Shown: positions 1 through 9,420, counted from the stretch's first letter. The stretch is DNA of 64,000 nt from Macrothele yani (GCA_039090855.1 CM077034.1:16537219-16601218); one strand, 5' to 3'. The notes: generated from the letters alone by a model not told the origin. Program-made: numbers and translations.

Positions 1-400
1 GAGCAAGTCTAGCGACTTTGACAGAACAGTTTGTAGTGAGATTAGAGTACAGTAGATGGCGCCACCGTCTTCTTGTAGGACTTCCGTCCACAGTGAGTGG
101 AGTTTAGGTCCCAGCCACCTACAGCGAGATCGCCTTTTGGGCAGGACACAGAAACGGAAGGAATGAGAGCAAGTCTAGCGACTTTGACAGAACAGTTTGA
201 AGTGAGATTAGAGTACAGTAGATGGCACCACCGTCTTCTTGTAGGACTTCCGTCCACAGTGAGTAGAGTTTAGGTCCCAGCCACCTACAGCGAGATCGCC
301 TTTTGGGCAGGACACAGAAACGGAAGGAATGAGAGCAAGTCTAGCGACTTTGACAGAACAGTTTGTAGTGAGATTAGAGTACACTAGATGGCGCCACCGT
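1..400. repeat. 166-bp tandem repeat, about 2.4 copies
   Basis: The motif gagcaagtctagcgac recurs at 1, 167 and 333, giving a 166-bp period. The first two copies are nearly identical and the third breaks off at about 400, after the palindromic tggcgcca core. The short ORFs read across it repeat with the array and are not genes. A diverged single copy in opposite orientation lies at about 36728-36890. The array continues off the left edge or starts there; the window cannot tell which. Confidence 0.85.
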
Positions 401-490
401 ACAAGTACGATGTTGCACATAGAGGGGTGACAAAATTTCAAGGGGGGCATAGGAAACGATACCCATTTAACCAGTGGGTCCAGCTTGGGG

Positions 491-641
491 GCCGTCACTT
501 AACGTGCTCGTCCGATGCACGGCGGATATTCAGCGATTGTTAGTAAATCACACCATCTCTGAAAGATCAGCCCAGGAACGAACCTGAGGACCTTGCATTG
601 ATAGTCTGACTCGCTGACCACTAAGCCATCCGTGGCTCGAA
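491..641 (-). mobile_element. tRNA-derived SINE (family A), minus orientation
   Basis: On the minus strand the head reads as a tRNA-like Pol III promoter, with an A-box-like segment (ggcttagtggtcag) and a B-box-like segment (aggttcgttcc). It is followed by a body containing ctaacaatcgctgaatat and cggacgagcacgttaagtga. The same body and a similar head occur in plus orientation at 36462-36726, where a poly-A tail is present. Two independent copies with a shared non-tRNA body support a SINE family rather than a tRNA gene. The 3' limit of this copy is uncertain, because the sequence between 400 and 490 may belong to it. Confidence 0.7.
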
Positions 642-1576
642 TGGTCTTATGTACAACTCCTTGTTTGATATTACTCTGGGGACGGTGGTGACGTTCTCCA
701 CATGCCACATTTCCTTGACTTCGTATCGTAGGTCGTTATACTTTGACAGCTTCTCTCCGTACGTCTTCTGGATATTTCACTTGTTGGGCCAAAACCTCCT
801 GAAGGTTAAGAAAACCTCCGAACTAATCTGTGACGTCAGAGCTAGTGGGCCGACCGACTCGAGCATTTCGCTCCTGAAAACGCGGACGAAGTACTGCGGT
901 GTTTACGCAGAGATATAACTTCTCGAGTGCGATACTAGACAATTTGCGCACACAGCAATAAATCGACCATGTTTTTTTCTCTTTATTTTTTTGTTCTTAG
1001 ATGACATCAAAAGATTACATCCTTAGCTTTCATTTTTCTTTTCTCAGTTTCCAGCAATGATACCGGTAAATCGGGGAATTCCGAAGTTTTGCTCTTGTGC
1101 TGGGAAATGATTTCATGTAATTTTCCCGTTAGTTTTCAATTTGGCTAAAGGAGCAAAAAAATAAGTTTTTTCACGCATAACGCGAAAACCCCAGCATTTT
1201 ATTTTAAGTATTTTTGCAACTACGATCTTTTTGAGTGCGTTAATGGCAAATTGGTAGGACTGTATGAACATAATCATTTCATTTCACATAAAACTCTTTG
1301 AAATTCCCTTCGCGTTCGATTTATTAAAAGGAAAGAAAAAAAGGAAAGACTTTTACGTAACGAAGGCGAAAGCAAAATTTCCGATTTAGTTAGTATATTT
1401 ACTGAAAATACGGTAAGACGTGTGCTCAAATCTTGCAACTATTTCTAGAAGGTAAAAAAAAATAATAATTATAAATTAAAATCACTTAGGAAAAATTTCT
1501 TTGTCAAATAAACATGGAATATTTTAACTCCAAACTTTCGGATACATTTGTTGGACATTCCAATAGACTTTTCTTT
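642..1576. other. No recognisable gene; AT-rich
   Basis: AT-rich DNA with short A and T runs. An 89-codon plus-strand ORF at 649-918 shows no domain or motif I recognise, starts in SINE flank and has no repeat of itself in the window, so I do not call it a gene. Confidence 0.5.
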
Positions 1577-1778
1577 GGGCTAGCCTTCAGATTATCAGCG
1601 CATCAAGTAGTTCTGTACATTTCGTGCGAATTCTTGTTTTAATTAGGACACGGATATTATTTTTTTGATGAAAAGTGACATTTGTTTTACGGAAATGAAA
1701 TGTTGATTAATAAATAACGTAATTATTTATTGCCAGTTTCTTTGCCCAGTTAACCTAAGTACTTGATGCGCTGATAAT
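1577..1778. mobile_element. MITE-like element with terminal inverted repeats
   Basis: The 19-base string at 1591-1609 (attatcagcgcatcaagta) is repeated exactly as its reverse complement at 1760-1778, enclosing about 150 bp of AT-rich DNA with no coding capacity. The left end extends outward to 1577 with gggctagccttc. The right end of a related copy at 2777-2799 carries the complementary gaaggctagccc, so the full inverted repeat is probably about 23 bp or more and the right end here is truncated. The superfamily is not determined. Confidence 0.65.
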
Positions 1779-2096
1779 ATATGTTATAATGAATTAACTT
1801 TATTTGCTTTCCGCGAAGCTAATTATAATGAATAAGCTCTTTCTACCAGCTAGCTAATGATAGTAATGAAGCTTTCCTACTGAGCTAAGTATAATGCTTC
1901 TGCTACTGAATGATATGCTTGTACTAAGCTTCAAATAGTGAATTCAAATGGTTGTTGTTACTAGTTAGTTAAGAACATGAATAAAGTCTCCTGCTAGTAG
2001 TGTAGTAATAGTATTGAACAAACTTATAACTGGTAGTAATGTTGCAGCAGTAATTAGAATGAATAAAGTTGTTAATGGTAATAAACTAATGACATA
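1779..2096. other. No gene; degenerate short repeats
   Basis: AT-rich segment with loosely recurring words such as gctaattataatgaat, gctagctaatgatag and agtaatgaagc, as in an old decayed tandem repeat. No ORF of note. Confidence 0.4.
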
Positions 2097-2304
2097 AACC
2101 TAACAGCCAGACAGAGGTCTGACAAAAACTATGAATTGAGAAAGACGTACTTACTACAAAGCTCTTTTATTATGTAACTCTTGATCATCCAAAGCACACA
2201 CACAACTCGTTTCACAATAATGAAGAATCAAACTAATCAGATAGAACGAAACTCTCTCCTTCACAACAACAACGCTTCTCTAGTATAACAACAAACGATC
2301 TCCT

Positions 2305-2415
2305 TTCCCTGGAACCAGTGACCCTAAATTATTGACGGGCGACTGCTTATAGCCCATTGAGTTGCTCACGGTGGTCGTTAAACCTCCAATCAAAAAAAAA
2401 CAAAAAAAAAAAAAA
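2305..2415 (+). mobile_element. 5'-truncated SINE (family B) with target duplication
   Basis: Only the 3' part of the family B body is present (from tccctggaaccagtgaccc to cctccaatc plus an A-rich tail). It is flanked by direct repeats of acgatctcctt at 2294-2304 and 2416-2426. 5' truncation, a poly-A tail and an 11-bp duplication are the signature of target-primed reverse transcription. It sits in the left arm of the foldback element and is therefore younger than it. Confidence 0.85.
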
Positions 2416-2699
2416 ACGATCTCCTTATAACAACAAAAGCTCTCCTTTTAACAACAAAATCTCCCTCCTTCGCTATCGATGAACGCGCCTATATATACTG
2501 GCTAACACCACGTCATGACTTACACTCATTGCCAGATCTCATTCATCGGGTGAAATAATATTTCGTTCAGTAAGAAGATAATTTACATAGTAAAATAAAA
2601 TAACCAGAGATAGTAAAATCAAAAGGAAAGTGAATATAGAGTATACGTTACAATGTACATCTCCTTTTTTTCTTCTTTTTTTTTTTTTTTCAAAAAAAA

Positions 2700-2802
2700 A
2701 GAAAAATAACTATTACTTTATGGAAATGAAATGTTAAATGACAATTAATACCATTATTTAAACGACAATAAATAATGAGCTGATAATCGGAAGGCTAGCC
2801 CT
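2700..2802 (-). mobile_element. Fragment of the 1577-1778 MITE family
   Basis: Shares ggaaatgaaatgtta, the following AT-rich body and the terminal gctgataatcggaaggctag with the MITE at 1577-1778. Only one terminus is present. It lies between the arms of the foldback element, beside a T-run and A-run at 2666-2700. Confidence 0.55.
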
Positions 2803-3285
2803 TAAATTTTACTCCGTCAATAAAAAAAAACCCGACTAACAATTCACTAAATTATCGTTGTATTTACAAGGAAAGCAGAAAATGCAGTCATGAGAACTTA
2901 ACTAACCTTTGAATTCACGGTGGGTTCAAAATTCTTTAATGGAAGAAATCCGCCTTTTTCGAAAGCTTTCACCTTCAGGAGAGCTGAAAACAGTGGCTTT
3001 TGTATGTGCTTTGTAATGAGATCTATATAAAGGCACTCAATATTTTCCAGGCATGTTGTATAAAAATGCTTACTCACGTTCACTACTACCAAAAGCTCAA
3101 TACTGATCAATGCTGCCTGAACGCGAAGCTAATATCGGCATTCCCCTTACGTTTGCCCTTTGACCTCTCTGGAGAGAGGGATTGCGATGGCCCTCTGACC
3201 GTGACGTCACACTCCTTCGTAGTTCGCGCGCTGGGGCTTTCTCTCCAGGGGGTTTTGGTTGGGCAAGGCTATGTCAATGTCCTGG
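2803..3285. other. Foldback interior with a GC-rich patch; no gene
   Basis: Interior of the foldback element. A GC-richer patch at about 3120-3270 contains a perfect tgacgtca palindrome near 3200 (the CRE consensus), but no downstream gene is visible to regulate. The overlapping ORFs at 2898-3373 have no recognisable motif. Confidence 0.4.
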
Positions 3286-3670
3286 TTGTAACGTATACTC
3301 TAGATTCAGTTTCTTTTTGATTTTACTATCTCTTGTTATTTTATTTTCCTATGCAAATTATCTTCTCACTTAACGAGATGTTGTTTCTCCCGCTGAATTA
3401 TATGTGGCAACGAGTGTAAGTCATGACGTGGTGGTATCCAATATATATATAGAGAGAGAGACCAGAGAGCTTCGTTTTATATGTGATAGATTCTTCCTGA
3501 TTATTGATATGCGATTTACCTACTTTTCTACGATAGTACGAAAGTTCGGGCTATCAGTAGTTGTGTTATTTTGGAGTGTGTATTTGAGTAATACCAGGAG
3601 CTCCCCAATTAAAGGTTAAAAGTGAGTACGTTTTCTTAGTTCATTTTATTGTCAGACCTCTGTCTGGCCG

Positions 3671-4330
3671 TTAAGTCTATTTCATTGAGTGTTTACGTTA
3701 AGTTCAGGGAATATTGTGTTTACCGCTCTAATAAGGAGCCTTCAAGGTACTAATGTACTAAAACCGAAGTTATATTACTGATATTCAAGATAATGAGGAA
3801 CGCTGAGTAAAAAATAAATTCCATATTCTTGGAATTTATTGCACGTGCGTGTCTTACCTAAACAAACTCTAGCACTTTGAAGATTAAGCACACTTTAGCT
3901 ACGTCAAGTAACCTTTCAATAACCCTAACGTGACTTAACGTAAGCTTTCCTGCACTACACGTCCAGCCGGAGAATTCTATTCATTATATAATTAAGTCTA
4001 TTTCATTGAGTCTATTTTAAGTCTATTTCATTGAGTGTTTACGTTAAGTTCAGGGAATATTGTGTTTACCGCTCTAATAAGGAGCCTTCAAGGTACTAAT
4101 GTACTAAACCCGAAGTTATATTACTGATATTCAAGATAATGAGGAACGCTGAGTAAGAATAATTCCATATTCTTGGAATTTATTGCACGTGCGTGTCTTA
4201 CCTAAACAAACTCTAGCACTTTGAAGATTAAGCACACTTTAGCTACTTCAAGTAACCTTTCAATAACCCTAACGTATCTTAACGTAAGCTTTCCTGCACT
4301 ACACGTCCAGCCGGAGAATTCTATTCGTTA
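3671..4330. repeat. Direct duplication with 346-bp offset
   Basis: About 315 bp starting at ttaagtctatttcattgagt (3671) recurs at 4017 with few differences, through to the string ccagccggagaattctattc. The first copy starts at the outer tip of the foldback element and the second runs straight into the tRNA-like repeat at 4329. Short ORFs across it are not conserved between the copies. Confidence 0.85.
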
Positions 4331-4757
4331 TAATGGCGCCCGAACTATCCGGATGACCCGACCGTTCAAAATCTCGCAATGGTGTGATGTTCTTTCCACA
4401 CCGCGAGATAGGAAAAATCAGAGAATCCTTTCTCAGCGCTTCGAAAAATAAATGTGTGTGACGTTGCATTCCACACACCAGATTGACTGGGAGTTCTCGA
4501 GTGCACGTTCTACAGTTAATGGCTGCCTGCAACGATTCATGGTCACGGCTGACCCGTGGGCCATGCCCCCGGCCCTCTTTCGGGTTGAGGGGAGATGTGA
4601 CGTACCTGCCAGCAGGACGCACACGACATAAAAGCAGATGGGAGTCAGAATGAACGTCTGCGTAGCTCAGTTGGTAGAGCGACTTGCTCCGGAATAAGCG
4701 GACTCGGGTTCGAATCCCGGCGTAGACCAGAAATGACGGAGAAATTTACTTCGTTAT
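4329..4757 (+). repeat. Long form of the tRNA-like repeat unit
   Basis: Starts with ttataatggcgcccgaacta and ends with the tRNA-like sequence followed by gaaatttacttcgttata, exactly the parts of the ~325-bp units arrayed at 60288-62735. Between them this copy has about 130 bp (roughly 4450-4580, including a cccggccctctttcgggttg hairpin) that the arrayed units lack. It may be the ancestral dispersed, SINE-like form from which the array was made. Confidence 0.7.
4656..4727 (+). tRNA. tRNA-like sequence with aberrant anticodon arm
   Basis: The 72-nt string folds as a tRNA in most arms. The acceptor stem has 7 pairs (gtctgcg with cgtagac, one G-U), the D stem pairs gctc with gagc, and the T arm holds ttcgaat. 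The A box (tagctcagttgg) and B box (ggttcgaatcc) match consensus. The anticodon arm is abnormal: at best a 4-bp stem (cttg/taag) with an 8-nt loop, instead of 5 bp and 7 nt, so no trustworthy anticodon can be read. More likely the Pol III head of a mobile repeat than a working tRNA. Confidence 0.4.
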
Positions 4758-4758
4758 A

Positions 4759-5095
4759 CTAGTACATCTTGTGTGAGTCGTTCTCTAGAAGCGTTGCAGG
4801 CTCATACTTGTAGTAGGGGATAGGCTCAGTTGTAATGAGGTGGTGCTTTCTTGCCAATTTCAGATGGACAATCTTGGCGACTTGGTTATGCCTGTTCGTG
4901 TACTCTGTTTGTGTGAGGACTCTGCACCCTGCTGTGATATGTAGGATGGTCTCTCGCGCTTGATGGCATTGCCGATATGTGTCGCTATCCACTTACGTGC
5001 CCTTCAGGATATGCTTCCGGTAGATTCTGATGTTTACTAATTGATCTTGTATTGCCATCAAGTACCCTTCGGTCTCGGGGAAGAGTGGAGAATGT
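4759..5095 (-). pseudogene. Non-LTR retrotransposon C-terminal fragment
   Basis: The minus-strand reading contains ETEGYLMAIQDQ, then an in-frame stop at about 4993, then DSDTYRQCH, HITAGCRVL, NRHNQVAKIVH and YYKYEPATLLEND. This is the post-RT region of a family of non-LTR reverse transcriptases, where a Cys/His motif precedes the RHN..AK.H and YYKYEP..VLEN strings. Only about 110 residues remain, with no RT active site. It abuts the 99-bp repeat at 5117. The family call rests on remembered motif patterns. Confidence 0.6.
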
Positions 5096-5116
5096 TTTTG
5101 TAAACCAATCATTATT

Positions 5117-5214
5117 ATCTTTCCTCGAGAAACGTTTCCTACCAAATGTTCCACGTTAATGCAAAATTGTTTTTTTATAAAGACGTTATTAAATAATTTT
5201 TCCAACTTTGTTAA
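5117..5214. repeat. 99-bp array unit, left of the mariner
   Basis: One unit of the array at 8262-9420 (compare ctcgagaaacgtttcctacc with the cctcggaaagtgtttccaac consensus). It ends at the TA where the mariner is inserted, and the next unit resumes on the far side at 6531. Confidence 0.75.
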
Positions 5215-5216
5215 TA

Positions 5217-6528
5217 CACAGTGCGTCAAAGAATTTTTAAAACTGGGTCTGTAAAATGAAATAGAAACAAGAAATCATAATTTCTTTTGGTTTGTCATTC
5301 AAAATAAGTCCCTCCGGCTTCAATACACTTGTTACAGCGATTTAATAATGATTCGAATGCCTGTTCCAGTTCACTTTGCGGAATTGCCTCTAAAGCACGC
5401 GTCGAAGCTGTTTGTATGGTCGAAATATCATCAAAATAACACCCTTTTAACGTCGTTTTAAGTTTTGGGAATAAAGAAAAGTCGCAGGGTGCTAAATGAG
5501 GCGAATACGGTGGATGATTCACCACACAGACGTTATTTTTCCCCAAAAATCTACGAACAAGAAGTGAGGTGTGACTGGGTGCATTATCGTGCAACAAACA
5601 CCAACTGTTTTCATCTCGATATTCTGGACGAATGCGGCGAATTCTGCCCATCAAACGCCTCAAAACATTTAAATAAAACTCACCAGTAATTGTTTGTCCA
5701 CTTGGAACAAATTCTTTGTGGATAATACCTTTACTATCGAAGAATGTAATGAGCATTGTTTTGATTTTCGATGTAATTTTTCTTGTTTTTTCGGCTTGTG
5801 GCGAGTTTTTTGACTTCCATTCCGCACTTTGTCGCTTTGTTTTACGATCATATTGAAAACACCATGTTTCATCGCCTGTAACAATCGATTTTAAGAAGTT
5901 ACGATCATTTTCAGCGGCTGAAATGATGTCTCTGCAATGTGCACTTCTCCTTGATTTTTGTTCATTGGTTAACGTGTGTGGAACAAATTTAGCACAGACT
6001 TTTGTTTTGCCCAAATCTTCATGCAGGATGGTTCGAATCGTTTCTTTGTTGATCTTTAAAGACTCTTCCATCATTCTTAGTGATGCACATCGATTGTTTG
6101 CCAGGAAATCACGCACTTTTCCTATAATCTCAGGTGTCCTAGATGAACTTGGTCCTCCGGTATGCTTATTATCTATCAGCGTATCTCTTTTGTCCAAAAA
6201 ACGTTTGTGGCACATGAAAACATTTGATCTACTTAAACAAAACTCACCGTAAACTTGTTTCATCATTTGGTACGTTTCCGAGGCACTTTACCAAGTTTTG
6301 CGTTAAATTCAATAACAGCTTTTTGTTCCATCTTAATAATTCAACATGAAAAGAATTGTACTTCTCTAATGAACGGCCGTTTCGTTTGAGTTACTTTAAC
6401 AACTGCGCAGTACTTTCGGCAGAAAGCAAGCAGATGGTCACGGTTTATAACGCATTCGCGATTAGACTGGTGGCGCCACCGTAGGCTGAAATCTAGCGCC
6501 AGTCCTAAAATTTTTTTGACGCATAGTG
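5217..6528 (-). mobile_element. Mariner element, nearly intact
   Basis: 1,312 bp bounded by TA duplications (5215-5216, 6529-6530) and by imperfect inverted repeats of about 30 bp. The left end reads cacagtgcgtcaaag and the right end, reverse-complemented, cactatgcgtcaaaa. It carries one transposase gene on the minus strand. Length, TA target and DD34D enzyme are all typical of mariner. It is inserted between two units of the 99-bp array. Confidence 0.9.
5295..6331 (-). pseudogene. Mariner transposase, one frameshift
   Basis: Cut-and-paste DNA transposase. The open part (6266-5295) covers 323 residues from MMKQVYGEFCLSRSNVF to the C-terminus. It holds the helix-turn-helix region, the first catalytic Asp in VTGDETW, the second in HDNAPSH and the third in SPHLAPCDFSLF. 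I count 34 residues between the second and third Asp, the mariner DD34D signature. The natural start is probably the ATG at 6331-6329. From there the frame closes after about 22 codons, and the reading resumes in the ORF frame one base over, consistent with a single-base loss in the run before gtgcctcgg. All catalytic residues are kept. Confidence 0.85.
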
Positions 6529-6530
6529 TA

Positions 6531-6626
6531 TTTCCTCGGAAAATGTTTCCCACTAAATGTTCCAAATAAACGTGGAATTGTTTGCTTATAACGACGATGT
6601 TAAATAATTTTTCTAGCCCAATTCAC
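6531..6626. repeat. 99-bp array unit between mariner and Tigger-like element
   Basis: Begins tttcctcggaaaatgtttcc and contains the tgcttataacgacgatgtta segment of the consensus. It is the unit that continues the array on the right of the mariner and is cut at about 6626 by the Tigger-like element. Confidence 0.75.
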
Positions 6627-6957
6627 ACTGCATATACTCGTGTATAAACCGAAAGTTTTGGGAAGATATATTTTGCTTTCAAAATTCGGGGGTCGGCTTA
6701 TATGCGGGCCATTAAAAACATGAGAAAAAAAATTATGGAATATTTTTTCACCTATATTTATTTTTATTTTTGAGACCGTATCTAACCTAATCGTGTTTTA
6801 GATTTTAGATTGCGTGCTGCGTCATCTCACTTGTAGAACCGACACGCAGTGAGTCAGACATCACTGTTGAGGAGGAGAACAATCATTTGTCAGGGTTACC
6901 TTTAGAACACCTAAAACTGAAGATGTCAAAGAAAAGGCAAAGTAAACTAACACTACA

Positions 6958-7404
6958 CTGGTAGTAATACCTGGAGGTTAACATCACTTTTGCAGCCACT
7001 TGATGCTAGTTTGATAAAGCCTTTGAAAAACAAACTGCAACTGAAATGAATTGAATGGATCTTGTCATCCGATCTGGAAACAACAAAAGTGATAACTTGA
7101 AAAAATCCGACGTCGCCCTTGTTCCTACGTGGCTTTGAAACGTGGGACGCAATTACAGTAGAAATGGCACTAAATCTTCGAAAAAGTGCTGTGTGAATAA
7201 TGCCATGGACAGAACGGAAGATGATTTGATTTACGATTCAGGTGGAGACAACAGGAACGACCATGAATTTGGTGATGATGTTTATATTGACCATGCGAGC
7301 GCACCAGAAGTGGAATTACAGGAATTTTTTGGAAACTCCGATAGTGAATCAGACTTTGGAGAATTATCATATTTTTTAACAATAAATAACATCAATGTAT
7401 CATG
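6958..7404 (+). pseudogene. pogo/Tigger-like transposase C-terminal remnant
   Basis: Reading the plus strand with stops ignored gives PGGLTSLLQPLDASLIKPLK, then an IEWI segment, then ETWDAITVEMA and, after a frame change, KSSKKCCVNNAMDRTEDD with an acidic, serine-rich tail ending at 7404. Pogo/Tigger (jerky-type) transposases show the same order: the GG.TS..QPLDV.. block after the DDE domain, then a W..I..E....SF.KCGI.NA.DG.ED block and an acidic tail. Several stops and at least one frameshift make it non-functional. The N-terminal half was not identified. Confidence 0.7.
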
Positions 7405-7420
7405 AATGGAATATTTATCA

Positions 7421-7594
7421 GAAACTTGAGACTTGGTCGTTCTGGGTGGCGTGGTGGTTAGCATACCTGGGCGCTATCTGGGAGACGCGGATTCAATTCA
7501 CGTTCCAGGACACGAAATTTTTAAGTTTTCGGATGTTATCGGACTTACCAGCCTTGTCATATTTGCACCAAAAAACGGATTGTCATCTTCAAAA
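7421..7594 (+). repeat. SINE-like repeat (family C), copy 1
   Basis: Begins gaaacttgagacttggtcgt and contains a tRNA-like stretch (ggcgtggtggttagcatacc, then gattcaattc in the B-box position). It ends caccaaaaaacgga. A second, internally deleted copy is at 7969-8110. The tRNA resemblance is moderate. Confidence 0.5.
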
Positions 7595-7817
7595 TGCCGC
7601 CCCGGTGGCGCAGTGGTCTAAGGCGTTGACTTCTGATCATTCGTCCGTATGGGATCCTGGTTCGAATCCCGGTCAGGCATGGATGTTGTGTTTGTCTTAC
7701 GGCACTGGCTCTCTCCCTTCCCTGGAACCAGTGACCCTAAATTAGGGACGGGCGACTGCTTATAGCCCATTGAGTTGCTCACGGTGGTCGTTCAACCTCC
7801 AATCAAAAAAAAAAAAA
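7595..7817 (+). mobile_element. Full-length SINE (family B)
   Basis: Head gccgccccggtggcgcagtg with a tRNA-like A box and the B box ggttcgaatcccgg. The body carries acggcactggctctctccct and gacgggcgactgcttatagc, and the tail cctccaatcaaaa is A-rich. Direct repeats of atcttcaaaa flank it at 7585-7594 and 7818-7827. It is inserted in the end of a family C repeat within the Tigger-like element. Other copies are at 2305, 17646, 23941-25996 and 53776. Confidence 0.9.
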
Positions 7818-7968
7818 ATCTTCAAAACATCAATGCATTTTTCATTCATTGATGTTCTGCTCCTCCGGGAAATAGCCGGAATGAATTCTAATCCTCCATA
7901 TTATCTATACGTAATGAATGCCGGTTGCTTCGACTAGCGAATCGTATGATGGTTGCATTCAAATTAAT

Positions 7969-8110
7969 CGAAAACTTGAGACTTGGTCGTTCTGCGTGGA
8001 GACGCGGAGTTGGTTCCCGCTCCAGGAAGACGAAATTCTCAAGTTTTCGGATGTTACCTGACTTACAATTCACATATTTACACCAATAAACGGATTCACC
8101 ACTTCAAAAT
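7969..8110 (+). repeat. SINE-like repeat (family C), copy 2, hairpin-ended
   Basis: Shares cttgagacttggtcgttctg and the caccaataaacgga 3' end with copy 1 but lacks most of the tRNA-like part. The segment 7969-8049 is bounded by the inverted pair cgaaaacttgaga and tctcaagttttcg, which could form an 81-nt hairpin-ended structure. Confidence 0.5.
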
Positions 8111-8261
8111 TTGTATTAAACAATAAATAAGTTTCCCCAAATCGTAAAATTTAAGGACGGCTTATATGCGGGGCAAGAAATTTCGCCAATTTTTAGCTAC
8201 TCAAGTTGGGATGTCGGCTTATATACAAGATCGCCTTATATGCGAGTATATACGGTACTTT

Positions 8262-9420
8262 ACAAGTGTTCCCAACTAAATGTTCCAAGTAAACGTAGCT
8301 TGTTTGCTTATAACGACGATGTTGCAGAATTTTTCCAACTTTACTATTATTGATTCCTCGGAAAGTGTTCCCAACTAAATGTTCCAAGTAAACGTAGATT
8401 GTTTGGCTTATAACGACGACATTGCAGAATTTTCCCAACTTTATTATTATTGATTCCACGGAGAGCGTGTCCAACTAAATGTTCCATGTAAACGTAGATT
8501 GTTTGGCTTATAACGACGATGTTGCAGAATTTTTCCAACTTTATTATTATTGATTCCTCGGAAAGTGTTTCCAACTAAATGCTCCATGTAAACGTAGATT
8601 GTTTGCTTATAACGACGATGTTGCAGAATTTTTCCAACTTTATTATTATTGATTCCTCGGAAAGTGTTTCCAACTAAATGTTCCATGTAAACGTAGGTTG
8701 TTTGCTTATAACAACGATGTTGCAGAATTTTTCCAACTTTATTATTATTGATTCCTCGGAAAGTGTTTCCAACTAAATGTTCCATGTAAACGTAGATTGT
8801 TTGCTTATAACGACGATGTTAAAGAACGTTTGCAACTGTATGATTATTAATTCCTCGGGAAGTGTTTCCAACTAAATGTTCCAAGTAAACGTAGATTGTT
8901 TGCTTATAACGACGATATTAAAGAATTTTTCCAACTTCATTATTATTAATTCCTTGGGAAGTGTTTCCAACTAAATGTTCCAAGTTAACGTAGATTGTTT
9001 GCTTATAACGATGATATTAAAGAATTTTCCAAATTCATTATTATTAATTCCTCGGGAAGTGTTTCCAACTAAGTGTTCCATTTAAACGTAGATTGTTTGC
9101 TTATAACGATGATATTAAAGAAATTTCCAACTTCATTACTATTAATTCCTCGGGAAGTGTTTCCAACTAAGTGTTCCATGTAAACGTAGATTGTTTGCTT
9201 ATAACGATGATATTAAAGAAATTTCCAACTTCATTATTGTTAATTCCTCGGGAAGTGTTTCCAACTAAATATTCCAAGTAAGCGTATATTGTTTGCATGT
9301 GACGACGATGTTAAAGAATTTTTCCAACTTTATTATTATTAATTCCTGGAAAAGTGTTTCAAACCAATTGTTCCACGTCAACGTAAAATTGTTTGTTTGT
9401 AAAGAATACATTAAAGAATT
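8262..9420. repeat. 99-bp tandem array, about 12 units
   Basis: The string gtgtttccaactaaatg recurs at 8266, 8365, 8465, 8565, 8664, 8763, 8862, 8961, 9059, 9157, 9255 and 9354, a period of 98-100 bp. The first units differ from the last by point changes and small indels, so the array is not freshly homogenised. Repeating minus-strand ORFs (VYMEHLVGNTFRG and similar) are by-products of a period near a multiple of three. Two further units lie at 5117 and 6531, separated by inserted transposons. Confidence 0.9.

Larger units (their letters stand above)
2097..3676. mobile_element. Foldback-like element with long inverted arms
   Basis: The left arm (2097-2655) and right arm (3286-3676) are inverted copies. 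The tips match (taacagccagacagaggtct against its complement), the middles match around ccacgtcatgacttacactc, and both inner ends stop at gtatacgttacaa. The left arm is longer partly because a SINE was inserted at 2305. Matching at both the outer and inner ends is what long terminal inverted repeats look like. Two LTR fragments in opposite orientation are an alternative. No transposase is seen inside, so mobility would have needed an outside enzyme. A clear target duplication was not found. Confidence 0.6.
6629..8258 (+). mobile_element. Degraded pogo/Tigger-like DNA transposon
   Basis: The ends are inverted: catatactcgtgtataa at about 6633 and, reversed from 8257, gtatatactcgcatataagg. Subterminal ggcttatatgcggg motifs are also seen at both ends. 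Transposase remnants inside (6958-7404) match the C-terminal part of pogo/Tigger enzymes. It interrupts the 99-bp array and carries two copies of a short hairpin-ended SINE-like repeat plus a full family B SINE. The exact target duplication is unclear. Confidence 0.7.

Noticed and set aside
649..918. 89-codon ORF as a small gene
   Set aside because: No recognised motif, no supporting context; a length easily reached by chance in 64 kb.
3195..3210. CRE (tgacgtca) as a promoter element
   Set aside because: An 8-bp match in a foldback interior with no gene downstream; chance is sufficient.
4656..4727. Functional tRNA gene with a CCG (Arg) anticodon
   Set aside because: The register that gives CCG leaves almost no anticodon-stem pairing; the sequence belongs to a repeat family. 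Kept only as tRNA-like.
6468..6500. Link between the mariner leader (tggcgccaccgta) and the 166-bp repeat at 1-400
   Set aside because: Only about 13 bases around a palindromic core match; not enough to claim relation.
8193..8785. Overlapping minus-strand ORFs with EHLVGNTFRG repeats as a gene
   Set aside because: By-products of the 99-bp tandem repeat; they start and stop with repeat mutations.
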